Positions 8,205 to 18,031 of a stretch of DNA of 64,000 bases are shown here, one piece after another. Position 1 is the first letter of the stretch, and every line of letters starts with the position of its first letter. This DNA is from Echinicola strongylocentroti (GTDB lineage: Bacteria; Bacteroidota; Bacteroidia; Cytophagales; Cyclobacteriaceae), in NCBI RefSeq assembly GCF_003260975.1, contig NZ_CP030041.1, positions 744,001 through 808,000 of the forward strand. Direction: 5' to 3'. The notes beneath the pieces were generated by a model. The model was not told where the DNA came from. It did not search any database and saw nothing but the letters and a program-made list of their open reading frames with translations. The position numbers and the translations under genes are program-made.

Positions 8205-8335
8205 AGTAGGTTTTATTTCTCATGGAACACACAGAACTCCCAGAATGAAATAAGGCTTTTCTGAGATTTCCGTGTTTTCTGTGAGCACCTATTTCATTTT
8301 CCTGTGATTACTGGTATCATTGCGGATAATCATAT
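8185..8335 (+). repeat. ~150-bp dispersed repeat, copy 1
   Basis: The segment from TACGCTTTATTGCCAGTAGG through AATGAAATAAGGCTTTTCTG to ATTGCGGATAATCAT matches 48438-48592 with scattered substitutions. It lies downstream of the carbonic anhydrase gene; I see no reading frame in it. Confidence 0.8.
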
Positions 8336-8361
8336 AATCAAATTATAAATCAACCTGTTCC

Positions 8362-8994
8362 TTACTTAAACATCTCTTTGGTGATGCTCACTTCTCCAGT
8401 TTCCACATCATAGTAAGCTCCTGCCAGACCAATTTTGCCCTCTTCAAAAAGCTCCTTCAGGACATCACTTTTGTCCAAAATCACATCCATGGTATCGACG
8501 ACATTTTGCTTGGACACTTCCTCTACAAAAGCAGGATCAGTATGCTCCTTATCGGATTTATCGCTCACCTTTTTGATAGAAGGGTTCACTTTTTCCAAAA
8601 GCCCCGTTAGATTTCCCATCTTCACTTCCGAGCATGCACCGGTCACTGCCCCGCATTTGCTATGGCCAAGAACTACGACCAGCTTGGATCCTGCCACTTT
8701 GCAGGCATATTCCATGCTGCCCAGAATGTCTTCGTTGGCCACATTGCCAGCGATCCTCACACTGAAGATATCTCCCAACCCCTGATCAAATATCAATTCT
8801 GCAGAAGTCCTACTGTCAATACAGCTCAGTACGATCGCAAAAGGCCACTGTCCATCGCGGGTATCGTTTACTTGATTAAGCAGATGTCTGTTTAATTTAA
8901 GGTTACTTACAAATCGTTGGTTCCCTTCTTTCAAAAACTCCAGTGCTTTTTTGGGAGTTACTGATGCCTGGGTTTCCGCAGTATGTGCTTTCAT
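8362..8994 (-). CDS. beta-class carbonic anhydrase
   Basis: 210 residues. The zinc site is complete: Cys58 and the Asp60-Arg62 dyad in SCIDSRTSAEL, then His111 and Cys114 in GHSKCGAVTGA. It interconverts CO2 and bicarbonate, probably in the cytoplasm; no convincing signal peptide is seen. It lies about 120 bases downstream of a SulP-family transporter on the same strand, a pairing that points to bicarbonate as the transported anion, although the two could also have separate promoters. Confidence 0.95.
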   Translation of the reverse strand: MKAHTAETQASVTPKKALEFLKEGNQRFVSNLKLNRHLLNQVNDTRDGQWPFAIVLSCIDSRTSAELIFDQGLGDIFSVRIAGNVANEDILGSMEYACKVAGSKLVVVLGHSKCGAVTGACSEVKMGNLTGLLEKVNPSIKKVSDKSDKEHTDPAFVEEVSKQNVVDTMDVILDKSDVLKELFEEGKIGLAGAYYDVETGEVSITKEMFK

Positions 8995-9114
8995 GTTGTT
9001 TGGTTAGTTTAGTTAATTATTCATTTACTCTTATCCGTATGCTCCCCTCTTGGCGCAGCAAGCTGCTCCCAAGGGGGATTTTGCCGATACGGACAAAGCT
9101 TCTGTAATACTAAT

Positions 9115-10764
9115 TTAGTTATTATTTCCGTTGATCAAGTCAGAGATCACTTCTCGATGTGATGTTTTTCCTCTTTTTCGGTAATTAATGATATTTTTAT
9201 GTTCTGTAGAAACGTGATTGGATTCATCCGAATCATTTTCGAGATTGTAGGCATCTTTAAAACCTACCAGTTTCACGGAAATCTCTCTTTCGCGTGCTTG
9301 GATATTTTTAAACTCCCTGATCAGTTCCAACACATCATGTGCCACATAAACGGTGTCTGAAGCATCGATAACGACCTTAGCTCCATCCGGAATATGATTC
9401 AGTGTCTGTTTGATGGCAGCTTTGTTGAGGAACGATACCTCTTGTGCCAAGTCCACATGGATCACATCGCCGTCCTGATACCCTTCTTTGTTGAAGTAGT
9501 AAACGCGTCTGGCATTTCCCCGGAGGATGAAGAAAACACTGATCACAAGTCCTAATGCCACGCCTTTTAGCAAGTCCAAAAATACTACGCCAGTAAGTGT
9601 GGCGATAAACGGAATGAACTGGTATTTCCCTTGGTTCCAGAAGTACTTGAACGTGGCCGGATTGGCCAGTTTATAACCGATCATCAGCAAGATCGCCGCC
9701 AACGTAGCCAATGGGATTTTGTTCAAGATAAATGGAATGGTCAATACACTGATCAAAAGAAAGATCCCGTGGATTACTGCTGACATCTTGGATTTTGCCC
9801 CTGAATTAACGTTAGCGGTAGTTCTCACCACTACAGATGTCATGGGAAGACCACCGATCAGACCACTTATTATATTACCGATTCCTTGGGCTTTCAGCTC
9901 TACATTGGTATTAGTGACACGCTTCATGGGATCCATACGGTCTGCTGCCTCGATACACAGTAATGTCTCAATGGAAGCTACCACAGCAATGGTCGCCGCA
10001 ACAATCCACACCTCTGGATTTCCGATCTCCGAAAACTGCGGCATGGTAATCAATCCCTTGAATTCTTCCGGGGTGGTAGGCACTGGTAGACTTACCAAGT
10101 ACTTTTCTCCTATGGCCAAGGCACTTCCGCTCATGATAAAAAGCTCATTGACCAATACACCCGCTACTACAGCGACGAGCGCTGGAGGCACGAGCTTAAG
10201 CCGCTTAAGGGCCGGTACGCTTCCCCAGGCGATTAAAATAAACAGGGAAATAGCCGTCACCAAGATCACGCCCATCTTTACATCCATAAAGGAAGCGGCC
10301 AATCCAGTGAAAATCGCAAACCCAGAACCGACATCCGCATCGGAGCCCAATGCCACTGGAACCTGCTTAAGAAAAATAATTACACCAATACCTGCCAACA
10401 TGCCCGTAATGACATTGCTTGGTATGTAGTTGGATATACTACCGGCTTTGAGAAACCCAAGGGTAAGCTGGATCAAGCCCGCCAGAACCACGGCAACCAA
10501 GAAAATCTGGAAACCGCCCAAATCCTGAATAGCTACGATCACAATCGCTGTCAGCCCTGCAGCCGGGCCAGAAACACTTACGTGGGATTGGCTCAGCAGT
10601 CCTACTACTATACCTCCCACTATTCCTGTAATAATCCCCGAAAATAACGGTGCTCCTGAAGCCAAGGCAATTCCCAAACACAGCGGGAGAGCTACAAGGA
10701 ACACCACCAATCCTGATGGAATATCTGATTTAAGGTTGGCAAAGAGATTTTTCACCTTCGTCAT
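9115..10764 (-). CDS. SulP-family anion transporter with STAS domain, probable bicarbonate permease
   Basis: 549 residues with 10 to 12 hydrophobic segments from residue about 15 to 410, starting SDIPSGLVVFLVALPLCLGI as in SulP/SLC26 proteins. A cytoplasmic STAS domain follows (about 425-520: VHVDLAQEVSFLNKAAIKQT, AKVVIDASDTVYVAHDV). SulP proteins carry sulfate, bicarbonate or other anions. The neighbouring beta-carbonic anhydrase argues for bicarbonate, as in known SulP/carbonic-anhydrase operons and fusions. The final 25 residues are basic and hydrophilic. The gene is the first of the pair. Confidence 0.88.
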   Translation of the reverse strand: MTKVKNLFANLKSDIPSGLVVFLVALPLCLGIALASGAPLFSGIITGIVGGIVVGLLSQSHVSVSGPAAGLTAIVIVAIQDLGGFQIFLVAVVLAGLIQLTLGFLKAGSISNYIPSNVITGMLAGIGVIIFLKQVPVALGSDADVGSGFAIFTGLAASFMDVKMGVILVTAISLFILIAWGSVPALKRLKLVPPALVAVVAGVLVNELFIMSGSALAIGEKYLVSLPVPTTPEEFKGLITMPQFSEIGNPEVWIVAATIAVVASIETLLCIEAADRMDPMKRVTNTNVELKAQGIGNIISGLIGGLPMTSVVVRTTANVNSGAKSKMSAVIHGIFLLISVLTIPFILNKIPLATLAAILLMIGYKLANPATFKYFWNQGKYQFIPFIATLTGVVFLDLLKGVALGLVISVFFILRGNARRVYYFNKEGYQDGDVIHVDLAQEVSFLNKAAIKQTLNHIPDGAKVVIDASDTVYVAHDVLELIREFKNIQAREREISVKLVGFKDAYNLENDSDESNHVSTEHKNIINYRKRGKTSHREVISDLINGNNN

Positions 10765-10900
10765 AAAATTTATTCGTTTTGATAATTTTTCGTAATCGAT
10801 TGATACGTGCCTTTATGGATGATAAAGCACATGATGCATCACATTTTTGTCAATGGTGCATGAGGCATGGGAAGTTCCCGCCTATAGTAACAAATAAAGA

Positions 10901-11233
10901 TTATGACAACTCGGGAGGTGGGCAAAACTGATCCCCGAGCACAAAGGCGTAGCCGTTTTCCCTGTGAATCCCCTCTCTCCTCTCTTCTTCATCCAATATC
11001 ATAGACAAAACAGTAGGATCTACCCGCTTAAAAAATGATGATTTTTCTGATTGGTGATTTTCAGAACTTTCCTCCTCTTCTTCCACAACGGAAAAATACA
11101 TCGACACATCAGCCCGGCTATCGACCATCGTAACGACCATAGGCGTAAACATAAAGCTGGTGAACAACACCAACAGCATGGTTGCCAGACTCTTTCTGAT
11201 ATGTAGGCTGCTTAAGTTCAAGTTAATTCGCAA
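10901..11233 (-). CDS. small membrane-anchored or exported protein of unknown function
   Basis: 110 residues. One hydrophobic helix (about 13-38: LATMLLVLFTSFMFTPMVVTMV) is followed by an acidic stretch (VVEEEEESSENHQSEK) and a soluble tail ending DQFCPPPELS. No family is recognised. It precedes the SulP gene on the same strand with a gap of 136 bases, so co-transcription with the bicarbonate pair is possible but unproven. Confidence 0.5.
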   Translation of the reverse strand: MRINLNLSSLHIRKSLATMLLVLFTSFMFTPMVVTMVDSRADVSMYFSVVEEEEESSENHQSEKSSFFKRVDPTVLSMILDEEERREGIHRENGYAFVLGDQFCPPPELS

Positions 11234-11548
11234 AAATCACTAAGTAATTCTACGTCAAAAGTAGGGAAAAGTTCACAGAAACAATAACAACATCCCATTT
11301 ATACTTTCGTGTTTTATACATTTTTTAGAATTTTCAATCAAACCATCTTTAACAAAACCATTTTCAATATTGACCATAGCAAAAGAACCAAACAAATCAC
11401 TTGCAACACTTCAAATCAACAAATTTCCACTACCTGTTCATCAAAGGCCGCAATAATTTCCCAATCGTAGTTCTTTGCCTGCGTGTATGAATAAACCGGA
11501 ATAAACTATCCGACACCATCTTACCCCTGTAAAATCAACTGATAATAT
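11234..11548. other. AT-rich intergenic region, nothing recognised
   Basis: It separates the small membrane protein gene from the aldo/keto reductase pair. No ORF, terminator or repeat was recognised. It is AT-rich and may hold the promoter for the minus-strand genes to its left. Confidence 0.35.
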
Positions 11549-12445
11549 CTATCTGTGGCTCTCGTAAAAATTCGGCTGCAAATCTCCTTTAAGCTGACGA
11601 ATGAGATCGATCACCTCTTCTCCTCCGTCCAAGACTTCCAAGGACGCTGTCAACTGCTCGCCAGTTCTAATCCCCGAAACCACCGATGCCACAGCCTTGT
11701 GCTGCAAAGGGTAATGCAAAACTGCCTTCCTGATGGTCTGAAGATTACCGCAAAGTCCCTCAAGTTTTTCCTTCACCTGTCTTACTTCTTCCGCTGTCCA
11801 ATTGAGGTACTCTTTGGCCGGTTTGTCCAAGAGGAGGCCCTTTGCGTAGGCGCCTCTCACCAAAACACTAATGTCATTCTTTGCCAGCAAGTCCAAAACA
11901 GCCTCTTCGGGCCTTCTGTCCAATAGACTGTATTGCATCATTACTCCGGCGATATTGGACTTTTCTATGTACCGCTGGATGACATTGGGACGAATAGAAG
12001 AAATCCCATATTCCCTTATTTTTCCTTGCTCTTTTAGCAATTCAAACGCCTCGATGGTTTCATCAATAGGGTCGTCTATCGTACCACCGTGCAGCTGGTA
12101 AAAATCAATATAATCGGTACCCAATCGCTGAAGGCTTTTGTCAATCGCTTTAAGGATATAGGACTTCGTGGGATTCCAATCCCAACCACTTCCATCGGCT
12201 CTCAGCTCGTTGCCTACTTTGGTAGCGAGGACCACATCCTGTCTTTTCTCCTTTAAGGCCTCTCCTACTACTTTTTCATTTTTGCCTGCATCATACAGGT
12301 CTGCTGTATCAAAATAATTGATCCCATGCTCGATCGCTTTATGGATCAAATCAATATTTTCCTTGGTGGTGCCATTTAGCGACATGCACCCAAAGGACAC
12401 TTCGCTGATTTTGATCGAGGATTGCCCAAGTTGATTATAGCGCAT
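11549..12445 (-). CDS. aldo/keto reductase
   Basis: 298 residues from the ATG at 12445; a longer frame to 12508 overlaps the upstream gene and adds residues outside the family. The catalytic set is visible: Asp and Tyr in NYFDTADLYDAGKNE, Lys in DVVLATKVGNE and His in DFYQLHGGTID. It reduces aldehydes or ketones with NADPH in the cytoplasm; the substrate cannot be read from sequence. It follows another aldo/keto reductase with a gap of about 20 bases, so the two should form an operon. They are clearly distinct paralogues. Confidence 0.9.
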   Translation of the reverse strand: MRYNQLGQSSIKISEVSFGCMSLNGTTKENIDLIHKAIEHGINYFDTADLYDAGKNEKVVGEALKEKRQDVVLATKVGNELRADGSGWDWNPTKSYILKAIDKSLQRLGTDYIDFYQLHGGTIDDPIDETIEAFELLKEQGKIREYGISSIRPNVIQRYIEKSNIAGVMMQYSLLDRRPEEAVLDLLAKNDISVLVRGAYAKGLLLDKPAKEYLNWTAEEVRQVKEKLEGLCGNLQTIRKAVLHYPLQHKAVASVVSGIRTGEQLTASLEVLDGGEEVIDLIRQLKGDLQPNFYESHR

Positions 12446-12467
12446 AGTTGGTGTTTTGTTTGTGGTT

Positions 12468-13454
12468 TTACCAGAGGTGATGTACTTCTGCTTTAATATA
12501 GGTATCATAAATGGATTTTACAGCCTCCATTTGCTCTTGACTGAGCGCAGGGTGTCCTGCCGCCAAGATATTGGCCTTTACTTGCTCTTCCTTGGAAGCT
12601 CCAGGAATGACAGTGCTTACTTCGTCATACATCAGTATCCATCGTAGCGCCCATGCTGCCAAGGGTTCTTTTTCACCAAACACTTCTTTCAGGGCCTCCA
12701 CTGCCTCTAGCCCCCTGTCAAAATCCACCCCAGAAAAGGTCTCTCCCTTATCAAAAGCCTGCCCCTCTCTATTGAACTTCCTATGGTCATTTTCCTCAAA
12801 CTCCCTTCCTTTGTTCATCTTACCGCTCAGCAGTCCGCTTGCCAACGGCACACGGGCGATAATGCCTATATTCTTTTGCTTGGCCTCCTCAAAAAAATGA
12901 TCCGCCGGCTTCTGCCTAAACATGTTGAAAATTAATTGGACGGTCTTCACATTGGGATAGGCCATCGCCATTTGGGCTTCCTGTACCTTTTCTACACTGA
13001 CCCCTAGGTGCTTTATCTTACCTTCATCCTTCAGGCGGTCAAAGAGCCCAAAAATCTCATCTCTCCTATATACTTCTGTTGGTGGACAATGAAGCTGTAT
13101 CAGGTCGAGTGCCTCTATTCCAATGTTCTTCAGGCTATCCTCTACATAGCCCCTCAACGCCTCAACAGTGTACCCTTCACTGGTATGTGGACTGATCTGT
13201 CGGCCGCACTTACTGGCCACATAAATTTCTTCTGACCGCTCTTTCAGCAGCTTTCCTACTGCTGCCTCACTTAATCCCGCATCATAAACATCTGCCGTAT
13301 CCAAAAAATTGACCCCGTGGTCAATGGCAGTATGTAGTATCTTGGAAGCCGCTGACTGGTCAAAATCACCTCCCCAGCCTCCTCCTACTTGCCAAGTGCC
13401 AAGGGAGATTTCTGAGACCTTCATGTGGGTATTTCCTAGTTTCCTGTATTTCAT
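12468..13454 (-). CDS. aldo/keto reductase
   Basis: 328 residues from MKYRKLGNTHMKVSEISLG, the usual start of the family. The frame extends to 13517 but the extra 21 residues are unlike the family. Catalytic Asp/Tyr lie in NFLDTADVYDAGLSE, Lys in IYVASKCGRQ and His in DLIQLHCPPTE. The NADP-binding carboxy end is present (TVIPGASKEEQVKANI). It is the first gene of a two-gene reductase operon. Confidence 0.92.
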   Translation of the reverse strand: MKYRKLGNTHMKVSEISLGTWQVGGGWGGDFDQSAASKILHTAIDHGVNFLDTADVYDAGLSEAAVGKLLKERSEEIYVASKCGRQISPHTSEGYTVEALRGYVEDSLKNIGIEALDLIQLHCPPTEVYRRDEIFGLFDRLKDEGKIKHLGVSVEKVQEAQMAMAYPNVKTVQLIFNMFRQKPADHFFEEAKQKNIGIIARVPLASGLLSGKMNKGREFEENDHRKFNREGQAFDKGETFSGVDFDRGLEAVEALKEVFGEKEPLAAWALRWILMYDEVSTVIPGASKEEQVKANILAAGHPALSQEQMEAVKSIYDTYIKAEVHHLW

Positions 13455-13643
13455 ATGTACACTACTATTTATTACTATTTTTTTTACATTAGTAAGAACA
13501 AAAGAACACAAAATCAAATTTACCGATGTGTGTCTTATGAAAATTTCACTTTATTGGTGTTTCTTTACAGTTGAATACATCAAATCAAAGTCGAATTAAT
13601 TACCTACTTTTTTTATTGTAATATTAAAAAAGATATAACAACT

Positions 13644-14036
13644 ATGAAAACCAGAAGATCATTTCTTAGCGGAATCGGAGTTCTTGGAGCAAGTATTTTC
13701 CTCCCTAAAACCGTTAAAGCAGCACCAGCAAAAGATTTTATGATACACCAAGTTTATTTTTGGTTAAAAAACCCAGAGAAGGACATGAAGAGCTTTTTGA
13801 AGGGCTGTGAGGACCTCATCAAAATCGACAGTGTCAAAAAAGCCTACATAGGAAAACCTGCCGCCACCTCTCGTAGAGAAGTAGTAGATCACTCTTTCCA
13901 CGTCTCCCTGACGGTCCAATTCAAAAACATGGAAGACCATAACATCTATCAAATTCATGAAACACATAAAGAGTTCATTGCCAAACATGAGGACAAGTGG
14001 GAGAAAGTCCAGGTATATGATACCAAAATCGAGTAA
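13644..14036 (+). CDS. exported Dabb-domain (stress-responsive A/B barrel) protein
   Basis: 130 residues. The amino end MKTRRSFLSGIGVLGASIFL carries paired arginines and a hydrophobic core, consistent with a Tat signal, and is cleaved near VKAAPA. The rest matches the Dabb ferredoxin-like barrel: MIHQVYFWLKNPEKDMKSF, then the SRREVVDHSFHVSLTVQF block, then YQIHETHKEFIAKHEDKW. Exported Dabb proteins occur in many Bacteroidota, with no agreed activity. It stands alone and diverges from the aldo/keto reductase pair. Confidence 0.82.
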   Translation: MKTRRSFLSGIGVLGASIFLPKTVKAAPAKDFMIHQVYFWLKNPEKDMKSFLKGCEDLIKIDSVKKAYIGKPAATSRREVVDHSFHVSLTVQFKNMEDHNIYQIHETHKEFIAKHEDKWEKVQVYDTKIE

Positions 14037-14133
14037 TCCAAAAATCATTTCTGTTCGTACTTGATTTGTACTTAATCAGACCATCTTCGAGATTACTAAA
14101 GGTTCATGGATACTCCAACACCTCAATGGGACA

Positions 14134-14309
14134 TTAAACCCGGATTATGCGTTAGGAATCGTAGTGAGAGCTGAAAGTGCAAGAAAATCAGTTAGTTTGG
14201 AGGCATTAGCGTAGCACCGCTACGGTTATGCCGAAAACTAAAGTGAAACGGCTGATTTTGAAGCAGTTTAAGGTCGCAACAGATAGGCTAATGCATATTC
14301 CGGGTTAAA
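14134..14309 (+). repeat. 176-bp palindromic repeat (MITE-like), copy 2
   Basis: It is nearly identical to 7854-8029 and in the same orientation; differences include GCGTTAGG for GCATTAGG near the left end. It lies in the 405-base gap between the Dabb gene and the hybrid kinase; the rest of that gap shows nothing else. Confidence 0.9.
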
Positions 14310-14441
14310 GGCTACATTATCCCAAGGTGGACATCGCTATCCATGAACCATTCTTCTATAAAAAATATCGTTTAGGATTACTTATGTAGCAGTTTAATCC
14401 CTGAAAAAATAACTGGTCTCAAACCTCTCAAATAGCATCGA

Positions 14442-17165
14442 ATGAAACTAGGACGTTTCATATTAGTCCTTTCCTTTTTTACCCTCGTCATGGCAAATAC
14501 AGGTGTTTCACTCCAAGTGACTTCACCGCAAGTAGTCCTGTCCTTTGAAGGAAAAATAGACAGTTTGAACAACTGGGCAGAAAGAAACAGTGAAAGGGAT
14601 ACAAAATTAGCACTGAACAACTCACTTCTTGCCCTAGACCAAGCAAAAAAAATCAATTATAGCCTAGGCGAGGCTGAAAGCATGATCAACTTGGGCTGGA
14701 TCTACTACCGAATGAATGAATATGCTTTGGCCATAGAGTACGCCTTTAAGGGGCACCAAAGCATCATTTCCCTCAATAATCAGCGACTATTGGTCAAGTC
14801 ACTATTTAACATTGGTGCCATCTACAGCGGAGGACTGGATCAATACAGCGAAGCTCTTAGCTATTTTGAACAGGCATATAAAAAAAGCAAACCCCTCAAT
14901 GATTCGATCCTGACAGGCCGCGCCCTGAACAACATCGCCTGGATACTCAGTCAAATGGGCAGGTACGATGAGGCCAGGGATTTGATTACTCCCTACATCA
15001 AAAAGAAAAAAGAGAACTTTCTCTCCGCCTTTGCCCACAGGACATTAGGAGATATCGAAGTGGCCGAAGGTGACACCACTGCTGCCATCGGTAATTACCT
15101 GGCCTGCTACATGGCTCTTGATGCAGAAAAAGCCTATTATTTTACTACGGTGAGCTGCATCATTAGGCTTTCCAATCTGTATATGGCCAATGGCGACTAT
15201 TATAAAGCAAAACTATACCTGGACAAGGGCAAAAAAATCAGCCAGGACAACCAGTACCGTGAACACATGGTGAGCATCAACGAAATCTATGCAAGGTACT
15301 ATGAAGCCATGGGCAACTGGCGGCAAGCGCTCAACTTCCAAAAGGAATACAATGCACTCCAAGATAGCCTTCGGGAAGAGCTAAATGCAAAAAGCATGGG
15401 GCGCCTTGAGGCGAAATTTGACTTTGACCAGCGCCTTGATGCCATCAATACCGAAATGGCCCTCAATGAAAAGCTCATCAACGAAAAGCTGGCCCAACAG
15501 ATCTTTAGAAGGAATATATTCCTGGTAGGTTTTATCCTTATGATCATCTTGGCCACCTTTATCCTTTTCAGTACATACAAGGTGCGCAAATCCAAACAAC
15601 AAGCTGAATCTGCCAACCGTGCAAAATCAGATTTCATTTCCAGTATGAGCCATGAAATCAGGACTCCCCTAAATGGCGTAATTGGCTTTTCGGAGTTACT
15701 GGCTTCTACTTCATTGGATTCCAGCCAAAGACAATATATCAATCTCATCAACCAATCGGCCAAATCCTTGATGGAAATCGTCAATGATATTTTGGACTTT
15801 TCTAAAATAGAAGCAGGAAAACTGGAAATAGAAAAATCTCCTACAGCCATATACGATCTAGGAATAGAAGCCGTCAACCTGATCGCATTTCATGCCCATA
15901 AAAAACAATTGGAATTGATACTGGACATCGACGAGGATATCCCCGTATCCGTCATGGCCGACCAGTTGCGCCTAAAGCAAATCCTCATCAACCTCCTGAG
16001 CAATGCGGTAAAATTCACTTCCCACGGAGAAATTCTCCTGAAAATAGCCTTCGTCGAAACCCACCCTACGGGAGAAGCTACCCTGAGATTCATCGTAAAG
16101 GACACCGGTACCGGTATCAACAAAAAAAACCAAGCAAAGATCTTCAGTGCTTTCACCCAAGAAGACTCCTCCACCAGTCGCAAATTTGGGGGAACTGGAC
16201 TTGGCCTGGCCATTTCAAAGAAATTGCTTGAAATGATGGACAGCCAAATCCACCTCGAAAGTGAAGTAGGCAAAGGAAGTACTTTTTGGTTTGATTTAGA
16301 CCTAGTGGTATTAAAGAAAAAGGCGGATTCCTCACCCCTTGAACTATTGGATGACCTGAAAATCCTAATCATCGAAAACAACCGCACACATGCCCAAGTC
16401 ATATCAAACATCGTTGGCCAGTTAAATGCTACGATAAAAATCGCTGATGGAGAAGATGCTGCAAAAGCCATCCTTACAGAAGACAGTGGTATTGACCTCA
16501 TCTTGGTAGATCAAAACCTCTACAATTTCAATGGAATTACGCTTGTCAAAAAATTAAAAGAGGCTTCTTTTATCGCACCTTCTACCAAGGTAATCCTAAT
16601 GCACAATGCCTTTGTGAAGGACATCTCCTTGCCTGAGTATATCGATGCCTACCTTATAAAACCGTTCAAAAAACCGGATTTTTTGGACATTGCTAAAAAA
16701 ATATTCAGTGACGACCCCAGCCTCAAGATAGATACTCCTCCCCATTCTTCCTCCAAAGAGGTGGAAGAACTAAAAGGCATTTCCCCTACCATCCTCATTG
16801 CCGAGGACAATATGGTGAATATGATCCTTACCAAAAAACTGTTGACTTCGCTCATTCCTAAAGTAAACCTCTTAGAAGCCAAAAACGGCAAACAAGCCGT
16901 AGAAGTGTTCAAAAACAACGAAGTAGACCTAATATTTATGGATATCCAGATGCCTGTGTTAAACGGCTATGAGGCTACCAAACAAATTCGAAACCTAGAA
17001 AACACTGACACCCATATTCCCATCATCGCACTGACAGCAGGCATCCTCAACAATGAAAAGCAAAAAAGCCAAACGGCCGGGCTGGATGATTTTACGGCCA
17101 AGCCCATGGACAAAAAAGCCATTACCAAAATACTCCTTCACCACCTCTCCCAACAGGTGAGTTGA
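14442..17165 (+). CDS. hybrid sensor histidine kinase with periplasmic TPR sensor and two receiver domains
   Basis: 907 residues. Signal peptide (1-24), a periplasmic TPR-like region (about 55-320), one transmembrane helix (about 357-380), a HisKA domain with phosphoacceptor His404 in SSMSHEIRTPLNGVIGFSEL, and a HATPase domain with N box and G boxes (LINLLSNAVKF, KDTGTGI, GGTGLGLAIS). Two receiver domains follow. The first (about 640-755) is degenerate: the acidic pair reads EN and the Thr/Ser position reads MHN, though Asp and Lys persist. The second (about 783-900) is complete, with Asp834 in FMDIQMPVLNG. There is no DNA-binding output domain, so it should pass phosphate to an unlinked partner. 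The signal it senses is unknown. Confidence 0.92.
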   Translation: MKLGRFILVLSFFTLVMANTGVSLQVTSPQVVLSFEGKIDSLNNWAERNSERDTKLALNNSLLALDQAKKINYSLGEAESMINLGWIYYRMNEYALAIEYAFKGHQSIISLNNQRLLVKSLFNIGAIYSGGLDQYSEALSYFEQAYKKSKPLNDSILTGRALNNIAWILSQMGRYDEARDLITPYIKKKKENFLSAFAHRTLGDIEVAEGDTTAAIGNYLACYMALDAEKAYYFTTVSCIIRLSNLYMANGDYYKAKLYLDKGKKISQDNQYREHMVSINEIYARYYEAMGNWRQALNFQKEYNALQDSLREELNAKSMGRLEAKFDFDQRLDAINTEMALNEKLINEKLAQQIFRRNIFLVGFILMIILATFILFSTYKVRKSKQQAESANRAKSDFISSMSHEIRTPLNGVIGFSELLASTSLDSSQRQYINLINQSAKSLMEIVNDILDFSKIEAGKLEIEKSPTAIYDLGIEAVNLIAFHAHKKQLELILDIDEDIPVSVMADQLRLKQILINLLSNAVKFTSHGEILLKIAFVETHPTGEATLRFIVKDTGTGINKKNQAKIFSAFTQEDSSTSRKFGGTGLGLAISKKLLEMMDSQIHLESEVGKGSTFWFDLDLVVLKKKADSSPLELLDDLKILIIENNRTHAQVISNIVGQLNATIKIADGEDAAKAILTEDSGIDLILVDQNLYNFNGITLVKKLKEASFIAPSTKVILMHNAFVKDISLPEYIDAYLIKPFKKPDFLDIAKKIFSDDPSLKIDTPPHSSSKEVEELKGISPTILIAEDNMVNMILTKKLLTSLIPKVNLLEAKNGKQAVEVFKNNEVDLIFMDIQMPVLNGYEATKQIRNLENTDTHIPIIALTAGILNNEKQKSQTAGLDDFTAKPMDKKAITKILLHHLSQQVS

Positions 17166-17170
17166 CCACT

Positions 17171-17428
17171 AACCTCAGTTCGATTATAAAATCGTTCCGT
17201 ACAGTGGCCGGAACATGAACTGCGAGCCTGTCTGTCTGGAGCCAAACAGGGCTTAAAAACCTGAGCTCGACTTATTTTTAGCATTAAAAGCGTCATAGCG
17301 AACCCTTTTTAGGTGGATGTGGGTTGGAAAAGGGTGTGGCAACTCGCCGCGGCGAGCTGCCACGGCTTCCACCCGCTCAGGCCTCCCTCTAAGCCTCGCA
17401 GTGACGGTTTTATAATCGAACTGAGGTT
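17171..17428. repeat. ~258-bp repeat with long terminal inverted repeats, copy 1
   Basis: It starts AACCTCAGTTCGATTATAAA and ends with the reverse complement of the same sequence; at least 21 terminal bases pair exactly. The interior contains CCGTACAGTGGCCGGAACAT and other segments also found at 54242-54512. There is no transposase frame, so it is non-autonomous or a remnant. Confidence 0.85.
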
Positions 17429-17475
17429 AAAAGGAGATTTCAGGGATGGAAAAGGGCCTACCTTGGCAAACCAGG

Positions 17476-17605
17476 GCCGTCAGGCTAACGCATGTAAGTT
17501 GCTGAAAATCTATATCATTATTGATGTTTGTGCTCTTCACAAATGGCCTAGGGGGATTACAAATCCCCATTATTCCGGTTCGGGATTCCAAATCCCGAAC
17601 AGCTA
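17476..17605 (+). repeat. ~130-bp dispersed repeat, copy 1
   Basis: It contains GTTGCTGAAAATCTATAT, then two short palindromes, GGGGATTACAAATCCCC and TTCGGGATTCCAAATCCCGAA. The same block occurs inverted at 30926-31057, and parts recur at 7637-7697 and 44872-44915. Confidence 0.8.
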
Positions 17606-17653
17606 AAACAGCTAAGTTGATGTATTTGTGGCAGCTGGTGTGCCAATAGCAAC

Positions 17654-17829
17654 TTAAACCCGGAATATGCATTAGCCTATCTGTTGCGACCTTAAACTGC
17701 TTCAAAATCAGCCGTTTCACTTTAGTTTTCGGCATAACCGTAGCGGTGCTACGCTAATGCCTCCAAACTAACTGATTTTCTTGCAATTTCAGCTCTCACT
17801 ACGATTCCTAACGCATAATCCGGGTTAAA
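17654..17829 (-). repeat. 176-bp palindromic repeat (MITE-like), copy 3 (inverted)
   Basis: It is the reverse complement of the copies at 7854 and 14134, bounded by TTAAACCCGGAATATGCATT and GCATAATCCGGGTTAAA. It sits between two other repeat families in the gap between the kinase and hslV. Confidence 0.9.
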
Positions 17830-18031
17830 CTGACGGCTATGGCTTGGCAGACAGGCGCGCTAAAACGTAAAATAACCGCCATCGCGAGGAGGAACGACGA
17901 AGCGATCTCTCCTCTAAAAACGAGATTGCTCCATTCGCTTAGTATGACGTTTTCAATACTAAAATTAACTCGAACTCAGGCTAGTGGCTCATTGCTGTTC
18001 ATTTCAAACCACTTACCGGTAACGATCAAAT

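Noticed and set aside
9719..10429. 236-codon plus-strand frame inside the SulP gene
   Set aside because: It is rich in Thr/Ala/Ile/Pro as expected for an antisense frame of a membrane protein.
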